Below are positions 25,318 through 33,886 of a stretch of 64,000 nt of DNA, one piece after another. This DNA comes from Pyruvatibacter sp. (lineage in GTDB: Bacteria > Pseudomonadota > Alphaproteobacteria > CGMCC-115125): assembly GCF_040219635.1 (NCBI RefSeq), contig NZ_JAVJSC010000009.1, forward strand, positions 372,001 to 436,000, written 5' to 3'. A model generated the notes under the pieces. The model was not told where the DNA came from and made no database searches. It saw nothing but the letters and a program-made list of their open reading frames with translations. Position 1 is the stretch's first letter, and the number at the start of each line of letters is the position of its first letter. The position numbers and the translations under genes were made by a program.

Positions 25318-25818
25318 TCAGGCCGTCCCTTGTGTTTCAAACATGCAGGCGGTCATCGCATCATCAGCCGATTGCCCGGCCCACAAAACAAACTGGAAAG
25401 CCGGGTAGTAGCGCTCACATGCTTCCACTGCAAGCGACAGCAGCATTTCGCACTGCTCAGGTGACGCATCGCCCGCCCCCAGCAACAGCCCGTGGCGAAA
25501 CAGCACCACGCCTTCGTCTTTCCAGATGTCGAAATGGCCAAGCCACAACTGCTCGTTGATGCGCGCCAGCAGCGCATGAACATCACCCAGTTTCGCCGTG
25601 TTGATCTTCAGATCAAACGCGCAGGCCAGATGCAGCCCATGCAGATCATCACGCCAGGTAAATGACAGATCGTAGTCGCACCATGCCCCTGTGACGGCAA
25701 GCGACAACTCATCCTCAGCAGACCGGTCAAACGGCCAGTTTTGCGCAGTCGCAATGGTCTCAAGAACATCAATGGGGTTGTCAGGCAGGGTGGCGGCATC
25801 AGCGACGGATACAGACAT
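25318..25818 (-). CDS. YbjN-domain protein
   Basis: A 166-residue protein from MSVSVADAATL, with a purine-rich AAGGGAAGG upstream. It shows the YbjN/TY-family pattern: NPIDVLETIATAQNWPFDR, a central strand pair around AWCDYDLSFTWRDDLHGLHLACAFDL, LARINEQLWLGHFDIWKDEGVVLFRHGLLL, and a C-terminal helix YYPAFQFVLWAGQSADDAM. The fold resembles secretion chaperones (Tir/CesT-like); E. coli YbjN affects stress and motility traits. Its role beside proC in alphaproteobacteria is unknown. Confidence 0.82.
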   Translation of the reverse strand: MSVSVADAATLPDNPIDVLETIATAQNWPFDRSAEDELSLAVTGAWCDYDLSFTWRDDLHGLHLACAFDLKINTAKLGDVHALLARINEQLWLGHFDIWKDEGVVLFRHGLLLGAGDASPEQCEMLLSLAVEACERYYPAFQFVLWAGQSADDAMTACMFETQGTA

Positions 25819-26088
25819 GGCAGGCCTTCCCTTGTGGCGGGGGCCGAATGCCCGTTGGCAGTCTTGGTCAGCCAACCGGCATCACCCGCCCCCACTATGT
25901 AGTGGTGACACTCATCTGCATGTCGCGCGCAACCCCAACATATATGCCTTTGCGGCATATATTGTGGCCAAAGCAAAGCGACACACAAATCACACCGTGC
26001 CTGTCAGCGTGAGTCGGCGCAAGGCCCGATCCATGAATCTTGCGCGACAGGAATGGCCTGACAGAAATAGCAAGACGTGCTGAAACGC

Positions 26089-26358
26089 TCAGGAGCCGGA
26101 CTTTTCCAGCTTTGCAAGCCTGGCTTCCAGAGCCTCAAGCCGGGCCTTGAGGCCTTCAGCGTCGGTGCGTGCGGCAATCGCCATGTCCTTCATGGCGTCA
26201 AACTCATCACGCGGCACCAGATCAAGGTCAGCCACCATACGCTCCGCCTGCGCCCGAATCAGCGTTTCCACCTCGCTGCGCATACCCTGTGCGGCACCCG
26301 CAGCACTGGTCATCAGCTTGGCGATGTCATCAAGAAGGCGGTTTTCGTATTGCGTCAT
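26089..26358 (-). CDS. ubiK: ubiquinone biosynthesis accessory factor UbiK (BMFP)
   Basis: An 89-residue protein starting MTQYENRLLDDIAKLMTSAA, with GGAG upstream. The second half is a strong coiled coil, LKARLEALEARLAKLEK. This is the BMFP/UbiK (YqiC) layout: a membrane-binding amphipathic helix then a trimeric coiled coil. UbiK helps the soluble Ubi complex with UbiJ in aerobic ubiquinone synthesis. The longer frame to 26529 has no family match. Divergent from lgt. Confidence 0.85.
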   Translation of the reverse strand: MTQYENRLLDDIAKLMTSAAGAAQGMRSEVETLIRAQAERMVADLDLVPRDEFDAMKDMAIAARTDAEGLKARLEALEARLAKLEKSGS

Positions 26359-26541
26359 GGCTTGTTCTCCTGCGCCTGTGCGGCGAGCGGTACTATCGCG
26401 CAGCGCACCCGGCGGGGGCAAGTGAGGCAAAAGGCCCGCACGCCATCGCGTGTTTCGCGTTTGCCCGTTTCCTGACATATGTAAGCACCCGGTGTAAGCA
26501 ACCTGAAAATCCGCCCCGACCGCCGCCAAAAGGCATTGCCC

Positions 26542-27435
26542 ATGTACGAGATCACCTATCCGCAGTTTGACCCGGTGCTGTTTGAAATCGGCCCGCTGGT
26601 CATCCGCTGGTACGCACTGGCCTACATCGCCGGCATCATAGGCGGCTGGCGGCTGGCGCTGCGCATGGTCTCGACCCCCGCCCTGTGGGAGGGCTACCCC
26701 TACCCGGTGGCCGCTTCAAAGCGAAAGCACGCCAGACCCACCGCACCCCTTACCCGTGACCATATTGACGATTTTCTGATCTGGGCGACAGTCGGCATCA
26801 TTCTGGGCGGCCGGCTTGGCTTTGTGCTGTTCTACAACCTGCCCCATTACCTCTCGAACCCGATTGAGATTTTGTATGTCTGGCAGGGCGGCATGGCGTT
26901 TCATGGCGGGCTGGCGGGCGTTATTGTTGCCATAATCCTGTTTGCCCGCTCGCGCGGCATCAACATGTTTTCGCTGGGCGACCTGATCGCCACAGTCGCC
27001 CCGCTTGGCTATTTTTTCGGCCGCCTCGCCAACTTCATCAATGGCGAACTATGGGGCCGCGCCGCTGACGTGCCCTGGGCCATGGTATTTCCGCGCGACG
27101 GGTTGCAGATCGCCCGGCACCCAAGCCAGCTCTATCAGGCCTCGCTTGATGGTCTGTTGTTGTTCATCATCATGCTGGTGGTGGTCTATCGCTTCAAGAC
27201 CCTTACCCGCCCCGGCCTCACCATGGGCGTGTTCCTCACCGGCTATGGCTGTGCACGCTTTTTCACGGAGAACTTCCGCGAGCCGGACGCGCAGCTTGGC
27301 TACCTCGTGGGCAACTGGCTGACCATGGGCATGACATTGTCACTGCCGATGATCGTTGCCGGCATCTGGTTCATCTGGCGCGCCCGCAGTGAGCCGCCCC
27401 TTGGCACTTCCACAAAAATGGGCGCTGCAAAATAA
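26542..27435 (+). CDS. lgt: prolipoprotein diacylglyceryl transferase
   Basis: A 297-residue inner-membrane enzyme that attaches diacylglycerol to the lipobox Cys of prolipoproteins. Seven transmembrane segments. Signatures: FEIGPLVIRWYALAY, WQGGMAFHGGLAG with the essential His, and the Lgt stretch GRLANFINGELWGRAAD, then RHPSQLYQASLDG and GCARFFTENFREPD. ATG 26542 (MYEITYPQ) is taken; a TTG two codons upstream is possible. First of a tight three-gene run with midA and pgeF. A likely client lipoprotein lies at 29378. Confidence 0.95.
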   Translation: MYEITYPQFDPVLFEIGPLVIRWYALAYIAGIIGGWRLALRMVSTPALWEGYPYPVAASKRKHARPTAPLTRDHIDDFLIWATVGIILGGRLGFVLFYNLPHYLSNPIEILYVWQGGMAFHGGLAGVIVAIILFARSRGINMFSLGDLIATVAPLGYFFGRLANFINGELWGRAADVPWAMVFPRDGLQIARHPSQLYQASLDGLLLFIIMLVVVYRFKTLTRPGLTMGVFLTGYGCARFFTENFREPDAQLGYLVGNWLTMGMTLSLPMIVAGIWFIWRARSEPPLGTSTKMGAAK

Positions 27436-27437
27436 CA

Positions 27438-28529
27438 ATGACGGAACTGGCGCGCATCATCGCCAAGGAAATTCGCGAGACAGGGCGTATGCCCGTGTCG
27501 CGTTTCATGGCACTGGCGCTCGGCCATCCGCAGCATGGCTACTACATAACCCGCGACCCGCTGGGCACGGATTTCACAACGTCGCCCGAAATCAGCCAGA
27601 TGTTTGGCGAACTCATCGGCGCGTGGGCTGCCGACATCTGGGCGCAGCTTGGCAGACCCGACACAGTCCACCTTGTTGAGCTTGGCCCCGGACGCGGCAC
27701 CCTGATGGCAGATGCCCTGCGCGCAGCCTCAGCGCAGCCGGGTTTTGCGGGCGCTACCCACATCGCCATGATCGAGACCAGCCCGGTGCTGCGCGACACA
27801 CAACAACGCACCGTTGCCCCCATTGCGCAGGCAAAAGGCTTTGCACCCCCAAGCTGGCACACCAGCATAGACGCCCTGCCGGACGGCCCGCTGATCGTGA
27901 TCGCCAACGAGTTTTTTGATGCGCTGCCCATCCGCCAGTTTGTGGCGACAGACGACGGCTGGCGTGAACGCTGTGTGGCCGAGCACAACAATAGGCTGGT
28001 GTTTGTGCCCGGAGCATCTTTGCTGCCCAGCATCGCGCTGCCGCCAGACGCCCTGAACGCTGATCCCGGCAGCATTCTTGAAACCTGTCCGGCAGGAGCC
28101 GCCATTGCGCAACGCCTTGCGCAACGCATCAACGCACACACCGGCGCCGCTCTCATCATTGACTACGGCCACACCAAAAGCGCTGTGGGCGACACACTTC
28201 AGGCAATGCGCAATGGTGCCTTCGTGCCGGTGCTTGAAACACCGGGCCAAGCCGACATCACCGCCCATGTTGATTTTGAGACTCTGGCAGGCGCAGCCCG
28301 GCCAGCAACCATCGTGCACCGCCCCACCACCCAGGGCGATTTTCTGTTGGCGCTGGGCATCGCCCAACGTGCCGCAGCGCTGGCCCAAAACGCATCCGCG
28401 CAAAACGCCGATGCCATCAACGCCGCAGCAACACGCTTGACCGCAGCCGACGCAATGGGGACGCTCTTCAAGGTGATGGCAATCACAAGCCCCGGCCTCA
28501 TGCCAGCAGGATTTCCAGCAGGATTTTAA
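27438..28529 (+). CDS. MidA/NDUFAF7-type SAM-dependent methyltransferase
   Basis: A 363-residue protein of the MidA/NDUFAF7 family (SAM-dependent MTase, DUF185). Landmarks: GRMPVSRFMALALGHPQHGYYI, GTDFTTSPEISQMFGELIGAW, the SAM loop VELGPGRGTLMADALR, IANEFFDALPIRQF and LIIDYGH. The eukaryotic homologue methylates an arginine of the NDUFS2 subunit of complex I during assembly, so a complex I role is plausible but inferred. It is two bases after lgt and six before pgeF. Confidence 0.9.
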   Translation: MTELARIIAKEIRETGRMPVSRFMALALGHPQHGYYITRDPLGTDFTTSPEISQMFGELIGAWAADIWAQLGRPDTVHLVELGPGRGTLMADALRAASAQPGFAGATHIAMIETSPVLRDTQQRTVAPIAQAKGFAPPSWHTSIDALPDGPLIVIANEFFDALPIRQFVATDDGWRERCVAEHNNRLVFVPGASLLPSIALPPDALNADPGSILETCPAGAAIAQRLAQRINAHTGAALIIDYGHTKSAVGDTLQAMRNGAFVPVLETPGQADITAHVDFETLAGAARPATIVHRPTTQGDFLLALGIAQRAAALAQNASAQNADAINAAATRLTAADAMGTLFKVMAITSPGLMPAGFPAGF

Positions 28530-28534
28530 GTCTC

Positions 28535-29311
28535 ATGCCTACCCGCCCCCTCAAGGCCCCGCCACTTGCAGCCCTGCCGGGTATTCAGCACGGTTTTTAC
28601 ACCCGTGTCGGCGGCGTCTCGACAGGCATCTACAAAGGTCTCAACTGCGGCCCCGGTTCTAACGACGACCCCACGGCCGTTGAGGTAAACCGCGCGCGCG
28701 TGGCGGTGTCTCTGGGCGTGGCGGAAGAAAACCTGCTGTCGCTCTATCAGGTCCATTCCGCAACCGCCGTCAGTGTCGCAGCGCCGTTTGCACCCGATGC
28801 CCGTCCGCAAGCAGACGGCATGGCCACCGCAACACGTGGCCTGGCACTTGGCATTCTCACCGCGGATTGTGCGCCGGTTTTGTTTGCAGACCCCAAAGCC
28901 CGCGTGATCGGCGCCGCTCACGCAGGCTGGCGCGGCGCAGTCAGTGGCATTGTGGAAGCAACCCTTGCGCAGATGGAAAGTCTGGGTGCCAACCGTGATG
29001 ACATTCAGGCGGCTGTCGGCCCCGCCATCAGCCAGCGCAACTATGAAGTGGGCGACGACGTGCGCACCCAGGTGCTGGACCACGACGCCGACAACGCAGA
29101 GTTTTTTATCCCGTCCACCCGCGATAACCACTGGCGGTTTGACCTTGAAGGCTATGTGCTGCACCGGCTGCGCGCCGCAGGTGTTCATGCCCCCTGTGGC
29201 CTGGCCGAATGCACCTACGCCGACGACACCCGCTTTTTCAGCTATCGCCGCACCACCCACAAAGGCGAAAAAGACTATGGGCGGCAGATTTCGGCCATTC
29301 GGCTTGCCTGA
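28535..29311 (+). CDS. pgeF: peptidoglycan editing factor PgeF (YfiH, multicopper polyphenol oxidase fold)
   Basis: A 258-residue YfiH/PgeF (COG1496). The conserved blocks are HGFYTRVGGVSTGIYKGLN, LLSLYQVHSATAV (His), LGILTADCAPVLF (Cys), IGAAHAGWRGAVSGI (His), and the C-terminal CTYADDTRFFSYRR. Once called laccase-like, the family removes a mis-incorporated amino acid from peptidoglycan precursors and has purine-nucleoside activities in other members. Third gene of lgt-midA-pgeF. Confidence 0.92.
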   Translation: MPTRPLKAPPLAALPGIQHGFYTRVGGVSTGIYKGLNCGPGSNDDPTAVEVNRARVAVSLGVAEENLLSLYQVHSATAVSVAAPFAPDARPQADGMATATRGLALGILTADCAPVLFADPKARVIGAAHAGWRGAVSGIVEATLAQMESLGANRDDIQAAVGPAISQRNYEVGDDVRTQVLDHDADNAEFFIPSTRDNHWRFDLEGYVLHRLRAAGVHAPCGLAECTYADDTRFFSYRRTTHKGEKDYGRQISAIRLA

Positions 29312-29377
29312 GCGCTCGCGCACCCCGGATCGCCTATACTCGCCCTATAACCGCAAAGCTGATTCGTCGTATATTCA

Positions 29378-30400
29378 ATGATCCACGCCGCCAAACCCGT
29401 CGTCGCCTTCGCTCTGCTTATCGCGGTAGCAAGCTGCGCGCCGTGGGGCGATCAGGCATCAATGCCGATGGACGCAACACCCCTTGAAATTGCCCGCCCC
29501 GGCCTTGCGGTTGCTCCGGTCATCGGTGTGCCTATTGAAGCCAGCGAGCGGCTGACGCAAACCATCACAAACGCCGCCGCAGCACGCGGCCTGCCGCTGG
29601 CGCGCGACAATCAGGCGGCAGGCTTTGACTATGTTCTGGAAGGCACCGCCTCCGCCCGGCAAACCGCGGACGGAACGGTCATCGCGTTTGCCTGGGACCT
29701 GACAGACGCTGACGGCATCCGCCATCACCGTTTCATTGATACCCAGCTTGTGCCCACCCGCACACCTGAAGCGGCATGGAGCACCGCGGGCAATGCCGCA
29801 CTGTCGCAGGTCGCCATGAAAGCAGCTGACCAGCTTGCGGGCTTTTACGGGCGCCAGGCAGGGTTGTTTCCGGCCACAGATGCAGACCGCATAACAACCG
29901 CCGCGCTTACGTCCCCCGCGCAGACACCCGCGCCGACACCCGCGAATGCGCCAACGCAACCCACCCCGATAAAACTCGAGGGCCCGCTAACCCTGCATCT
30001 GCGCGAGGTCGCAGGCGAACCGCGCACCTCCACCCCCGTGCTTGGCCCGGCACTGCGCGCGGCCCTGCAAACCAAGGGTGCCAATCTGGTGGCGGCCCCT
30101 GAACCCGGCATCATGCTGGTGACCGGCTCCATGGTGGTGCGCCCATCCTCAACCGGCGGCAACATGGTGACACTCCAGTGGGATGTCACGCGCGCGGGCG
30201 GGGCACCCGTCGGCTCCATCGTGCAGGAACGCATGTTTGGTGCAGGCGAGTTGGAAACCACTTGGGAATCAGCCGGCGTGGAAGCCGCGAGCGACGCCGC
30301 GCGCGCCGTTTATGCGCTGGTGTCGCCCGACCGCGACACAAGAGCCACAACAGCGGCCCTAAACGAGCTTCGCGGGTTTACACCGCCGGATGCGAATTGA
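29378..30400 (+). CDS. predicted lipoprotein, unknown function
   Basis: A 340-residue protein with a lipoprotein signal, KPVVAFALLIAVASC, where VASC is the lipobox (lipidated Cys about residue 20). The mature part has two similar halves, each with a strand-rich VLEGTASARQTADGTVIAFAWDLTDADG or MLVTGSMVVRPSSTGGNMVTLQWDVTRAGG unit, joined by an Ala/Pro/Thr-rich linker. The repeated unit suggests duplication of one domain. I do not recognise the family. It would be in the periplasm attached to a membrane, processed by the nearby Lgt. A hairpin (30438-30459) follows. Confidence 0.75.
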   Translation: MIHAAKPVVAFALLIAVASCAPWGDQASMPMDATPLEIARPGLAVAPVIGVPIEASERLTQTITNAAAARGLPLARDNQAAGFDYVLEGTASARQTADGTVIAFAWDLTDADGIRHHRFIDTQLVPTRTPEAAWSTAGNAALSQVAMKAADQLAGFYGRQAGLFPATDADRITTAALTSPAQTPAPTPANAPTQPTPIKLEGPLTLHLREVAGEPRTSTPVLGPALRAALQTKGANLVAAPEPGIMLVTGSMVVRPSSTGGNMVTLQWDVTRAGGAPVGSIVQERMFGAGELETTWESAGVEAASDAARAVYALVSPDRDTRATTAALNELRGFTPPDAN

Positions 30401-30437
30401 TACAACGCGCCCGCTGACAGGGCGTCATTGAACTGTC

Positions 30438-30459
30438 ATCTTGGATTCCATTCCAAGAT
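30438..30459 (+). terminator. weak hairpin between the lipoprotein gene and prs
   Basis: ATCTTGGA-6-TCCAAGAT, followed by TTGTTG. A perfect 8-bp stem of low GC and a poor T-tract; it could be a weak terminator or part of the prs leader. Confidence 0.4.
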
Positions 30460-30506
30460 TTGTTGCCTAATAGGGGGGCCCGCACACACGCGGGATGCGG
30501 AACCGT

Positions 30507-31439
30507 ATGAAGCTTCTGGCCGGCAACTCCAACAGGGCGCTGAGCGAAGCCATCGCCGCCTATCTCAATGTGCCGCTCACGAAGGCCATCGTCCGCCGCT
30601 TTGCGGACATGGAAGTGTTTGTGGAAATCCAGGAAAACGTGCGCGGCGAGGATGCGTTCGTCATCCAGTCCACATCGTTCCCCGCCAACGACCACCTGAT
30701 GGAACTGCTGATCTGCATTGATGCGTTGAAGCGCGCCAGCGCGCGCCGCATCACAGCCGTCGTGCCTTACTTTGGCTACGCCCGCCAGGACCGAAAGCCC
30801 GGCCCGCGCACACCCATCTCTGCCAAGTTGGTGTCCAACCTCATCACCAATGCGGGCGCAGACCGCGTGCTGACGGTTGACCTGCACGCGGGCCAGATAC
30901 AGGGCTTCTTTGATATCCCGACCGACAACCTGTTTGCCCTGCCGGTGCTCACCAAGGACATAAAAGAAAACCTCAACGGCGAACCGCTGATGGTGGTGTC
31001 TCCGGATGTGGGCGGCGTGGTCCGCGCCCGCGCGCTGGCCAAGCGCATTGATGCCGACCTCGCCATCGTGGACAAGCGCCGCGAGCGCGCCGGCGAAAGC
31101 GAAGTGATGAACATCATCGGCGATGTTTCAGGCCGCTCCTGCATCCTGATGGACGACATCGTGGATAGCGCGGGCACCCTGTGCAACGCCGCCAACGCCC
31201 TGCTTGAAAAAGGCGCCAAGGAAGTGTCGGCCTACGTCACCCACGGCGTGCTGTCAGGCGGTGCCGTCGCCCGCGTGTCGTCATCCAAGCTCAAGAACCT
31301 GGTCATCACCGACACCATCCAGGCCACCGAAGCGATCCGCGTCAGCCACAACATCCGCGTCGTAAGCATCGCCCCCCTGATCGGCGAAGCCATGCACCGC
31401 ATCGCCGAAGAACGCTCGGTGTCGAGCCTGTTTGATTAA
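30507..31439 (+). CDS. prs: ribose-phosphate pyrophosphokinase
   Basis: A 310-residue PRPP synthase, forming PRPP from ribose-5-phosphate and ATP. Features: MKLLAGNSNRALSEAIAAYL, RRFADMEVFVEI, the catalytic flexible loop YFGYARQDRKPGPRTPISAKL, VDLHAGQIQGFFDIP (metal and ATP site), DKRRER, and the PRPP-binding loop ILMDDIVDSAGTLCNAA. ATG 30507 matches the family start; the frame opens at 30495. Confidence 0.96.
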   Translation: MKLLAGNSNRALSEAIAAYLNVPLTKAIVRRFADMEVFVEIQENVRGEDAFVIQSTSFPANDHLMELLICIDALKRASARRITAVVPYFGYARQDRKPGPRTPISAKLVSNLITNAGADRVLTVDLHAGQIQGFFDIPTDNLFALPVLTKDIKENLNGEPLMVVSPDVGGVVRARALAKRIDADLAIVDKRRERAGESEVMNIIGDVSGRSCILMDDIVDSAGTLCNAANALLEKGAKEVSAYVTHGVLSGGAVARVSSSKLKNLVITDTIQATEAIRVSHNIRVVSIAPLIGEAMHRIAEERSVSSLFD

Positions 31440-31481
31440 CGCCAGACACAAACGAAACAGCGAATTCGGCGCAGTGCGGTT

Positions 31482-31928
31482 TCAGGTCAGGTTGCTCGTG
31501 CTACCCACAACCAGGCGATACAGCAACTCAGATAACTGTTTCAGTTCGGCGTCGTCCCAGCGATCCTGAAAAACATATCCAGCCTGCTTGGCAAAGGTCT
31601 GCTGCGCCTCGGCGAGCTTTTTTCGACCCGTCCGGTTGAGCACGACGAATGCCAGTCGGGCATCCCGCGTATCTGCCTCACGATCGACCATCCCCAGTTT
31701 TTCCATCGGAGCTACCATGCGCGTCACGGTGGATGCGCTTACATGCATCCGCTTGGCAAGCTCCACGCGGGAAAGACGGTGTGCCGGCGCGCGGCTGAGG
31801 TGCATCAGCAGGAAAAACTCGTTTACCGACAACCCATGCACAGCCGCGAACTCGCCAGACAGCCGCTCTTTTATCTCATCCGCTGACTGCAGAAGTCGCA
31901 ACGCATTGATGGTGCAAATAGTGTCCAT
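31482..31928 (-). CDS. MarR-family transcriptional regulator
   Basis: A 148-residue MarR from MDTICTINALRLL. The winged helix is clear: LSVNEFFLLMHLSRAPAHRLSRVELAKRMHVSASTVTRMVAPMEKLGMVDRE, then the wing DTRDARLAFVVLNRTGRKKL (DxRDxR-like). It is divergent from the ABA4-like gene, with a 20-bp perfect palindrome between them. A promoter with TTGCAT (31961-31956) and TACAAT (31939-31934), 16 bases apart, would start transcription at the A of this ATG, so the mRNA may be leaderless. In-frame ATGs further up would lie inside the operator. Confidence 0.85.
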   Translation of the reverse strand: MDTICTINALRLLQSADEIKERLSGEFAAVHGLSVNEFFLLMHLSRAPAHRLSRVELAKRMHVSASTVTRMVAPMEKLGMVDREADTRDARLAFVVLNRTGRKKLAEAQQTFAKQAGYVFQDRWDDAELKQLSELLYRLVVGSTSNLT

Positions 31929-31945
31929 GGCAAATTGTATCCGAT

Positions 31946-31965
31946 ATACTTGCATATGCAAGTAT
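31946..31965. promoter_or_regulatory. 20-bp perfect palindromic operator between marR and the ABA4-like gene
   Basis: ATACTTGCATATGCAAGTAT, a perfect palindrome. Its centre supplies the TTGCAT -35 box to both strands: for the plus gene TTGCAT 31950-31955 with CATATT 31973-31978 (17 apart), for the minus gene 31961-31956 with TACAAT 31939-31934. A MarR dimer bound here would cover both promoters. Confidence 0.75.
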
Positions 31966-32013
31966 TATGCGCCATATTTTCTGCCACCTGTTTATCGCGC
32001 GGAGGATTGGGAT

Positions 32014-32454
32014 ATGGATTTTGAAATGGTGTTCTCAGCGGTGGGGCTGCTTGCCATGGTTGGCTGGCTCACGCTGCTCATCTCGCCCCTGATTCCCGTA
32101 TGGTCGGACCGGATAGCAGGTCTCATTGTTCCGTTAGTACTGGCCGCCACCTACGTCGCGTTCTTGCTGTTTGTCCCGTCAGAGAACGGCGGCGGCTTCA
32201 GCAGTTTTGCCGAGGTAAAGCAGCTTTTCACCAACCCTGGAGCGCTCATGGCAGGGTGGATTCATTTTCTCGCCTTCGATTTGTTCGTCGGAGCCTGGAT
32301 CTGCCGAACGGCCCGTGACGAAAATATCATGTTCTGGATGGTCCTGCCGTGTCTCCCGGCAACGTTTATGTTTGGACCGGCAGGGTTTCTGCTTTTCTGT
32401 GCCATTCGTGCTGTTGCCAGAAAAGGCGGCCAGCCGGAAAACGCGGCAGCATAA
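32014..32454 (+). CDS. ABA4-like (DUF4281) membrane protein
   Basis: A 146-residue four-helix membrane protein. It has the ABA4-family stretch GWIHFLAFDLFVGAWICRTA and FMFGPAGFLLFCAIRAV. The plant ABA4 protein is involved in neoxanthin synthesis; bacterial members have no proven role. GGAGG at 32001-32005 supports the ATG at 32014. It shares an operator region with the divergent MarR gene, so it is probably repressed by that regulator. Confidence 0.8.
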   Translation: MDFEMVFSAVGLLAMVGWLTLLISPLIPVWSDRIAGLIVPLVLAATYVAFLLFVPSENGGGFSSFAEVKQLFTNPGALMAGWIHFLAFDLFVGAWICRTARDENIMFWMVLPCLPATFMFGPAGFLLFCAIRAVARKGGQPENAAA

Positions 32455-32503
32455 ATCCGCCGCAGGACGCGACGCTCAGGCAAACAAGACTCAGCCACGC
32501 AAC

Positions 32504-32884
32504 TCAGATTGACGAAGTGCGGAAAAACACTGCCCACACCAAGAACAGCAGCACGGGAACACAGGCAAGATCAGCAAGCGCGATGCGATGTAACGCCCCT
32601 GCCGGGCTGCCGCCAAGCCAATATGCGACTAAGAACCCGATCATGCTCCAGCCGGTCAGCACCACACCAGCGCTGCGTATCTGTGGCATGAACGCAGCAG
32701 CAATACAGGCCAACACCACCAGCATGAACATCATTGCCCGGTGATGCAGCAAAATGCCCAACCCGCTTGAGGCTGCAGCAGGGCCGTAAAGCGAGGCCAT
32801 CAGCTCTGGTCTCAATGCCAAAAGCGCCGGGGAGGCATGCAGGACGGCAAGGATCAAAAACCCAATTGAAATAGCGTAAGGCAT
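32504..32884 (-). CDS. small four-helix membrane protein, unknown function
   Basis: A 126-residue hydrophobic protein from MPYAISIGFLILAVLHASP, with GAGGG eight bases upstream. Four transmembrane helices, with a conserved-looking HHRAMMFMLVVLACIAAAF in the second. It resembles a group of small inner-membrane proteins of bacteria whose function is unknown. It is convergent with the ABA4-like gene (49-base gap). Confidence 0.65.
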   Translation of the reverse strand: MPYAISIGFLILAVLHASPALLALRPELMASLYGPAAASSGLGILLHHRAMMFMLVVLACIAAAFMPQIRSAGVVLTGWSMIGFLVAYWLGGSPAGALHRIALADLACVPVLLFLVWAVFFRTSSI

Positions 32885-32979
32885 GGCAGAAACCCTCAGG
32901 ATCTGTTCGTCTGCCCGTTCCTGACCCAACTGCCCGCCCGACGAAATTACCTGCAAGGTCATGCCCCCCACTGCCCCGC

Positions 32980-33008
32980 TTGCGCACCCCCCAGTTTTCC
33001 CCTAAAAC
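32980..33008 (+). promoter_or_regulatory. possible rplY promoter
   Basis: TTGCGC (32980-32985) and TAAAAC (33003-33008) with a 17-base spacer. Transcription from here would give a leader of about 115 bases containing the hairpin at 33061-33106. Moderate match only. Confidence 0.3.
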
Positions 33009-33060
33009 CCCGCCACCAAAGCCTTTTCCGCACCCCTGGAGGGGACGAGGCGATTGGGGG

Positions 33061-33106
33061 AGGACGGCTGGTCCGCGTTTTGGGCCGTGCGCCGTCCTTT
33101 TATTTT
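33061..33106 (+). terminator. terminator-like hairpin in the rplY leader (possible attenuator)
   Basis: AGGACGGC (33061-33068) pairs with GCCGTCCT (33091-33098); inside, GGTCC pairs with GGGCC. TTTTATTTT follows at 33098-33106. It looks like a full intrinsic terminator, yet no plus-strand gene ends nearby and the rplY start is 27 bases further on. That position suits an attenuator controlling rplY. Confidence 0.6.
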
Positions 33107-33132
33107 GACGCTCATTTATCAGGAGACGACCA

Positions 33133-33804
33133 ATGGCCAAGACCATGGCGTTGACCGCAGAGCGCCGCGACCGTGCCGGCAAGGGGGCCGCACGGGCTGC
33201 AAGGCGTGAGAACAAAGTTCCTGCAGTCATTTACGGCGACAAGAAAGAACCAACTCTCATCAATGTTGAGTCACGTGACGTGACCAAGCTGTGGGACACC
33301 GGACATTTCATGTCCACGCTGCTCGACCTCGACGTCGCGGGCGAAACCACCCGCGTGATTGCGCGTGACGTGCAGCTTGACCCGGTCCGCGACTGGGTGA
33401 TCCACGTGGATTTCCTGCGTCTTGGCAAGGGTGCCAAGATCAACGTGATGATTCCCGTGACCTTCATCAATGAAGAAGAGGCACCGGGCATCGAGAAAGA
33501 CAAGGGCATTCTCAACGTGGTGCGCCACGAAGTAGAGCTGCTCTGCCTTGCAACCAACCTGCCCGACGAGATTGTGGTTGATCTCACCGGCAAGGAAATC
33601 GGTGATGCGATTCACATCTCCGAGGTAACCCTGCCCGACGGTGCCAAGCCCACCATCACCGACCGCGACTTCACCATCGCCACCATTGCAGCACCCACGC
33701 TGGCACCGGTGGAAGACGACGCGCCCGAGGCCCCCGATGATCCTGAAACGGAACATGGCGGCGACGATGGCGGTGACGACGCCGAAGAGAAAAGCGACGA
33801 CTAA
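33133..33804 (+). CDS. rplY: 50S ribosomal protein L25, CTC form
   Basis: A 223-residue L25/TL5/CTC protein which binds 5S rRNA. The N-terminal L25 domain has AERRDRAGKGAARAARRENKVPAVIYG and RVIARDVQLDPVRDWVIHVDFLRL; the C-terminal beta domain follows, and a long acidic tail (DDAPEAPDDPETEHGGDDGG) closes it. AGGAG at 33120 fits the start. pth follows 82 bases downstream, a common pairing. Confidence 0.94.
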   Translation: MAKTMALTAERRDRAGKGAARAARRENKVPAVIYGDKKEPTLINVESRDVTKLWDTGHFMSTLLDLDVAGETTRVIARDVQLDPVRDWVIHVDFLRLGKGAKINVMIPVTFINEEEAPGIEKDKGILNVVRHEVELLCLATNLPDEIVVDLTGKEIGDAIHISEVTLPDGAKPTITDRDFTIATIAAPTLAPVEDDAPEAPDDPETEHGGDDGGDDAEEKSDD

Positions 33805-33825
33805 AGGTCGCCATACGGTCTGACC

Positions 33826-33856
33826 GGGCTGCAGACAACAACACCGTCTGCAGCCC
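33826..33856 (+). terminator. 11-bp perfect hairpin between rplY and pth
   Basis: GGGCTGCAGAC (33826-33836) and GTCTGCAGCCC (33846-33856) with a 9-base loop. No T-tract follows, so it is more likely an RNA-processing or stability element between the two genes than a full terminator. Confidence 0.45.
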
Positions 33857-33886
33857 GTCATGCCCACCACGCCCAGGACGCCGCAC

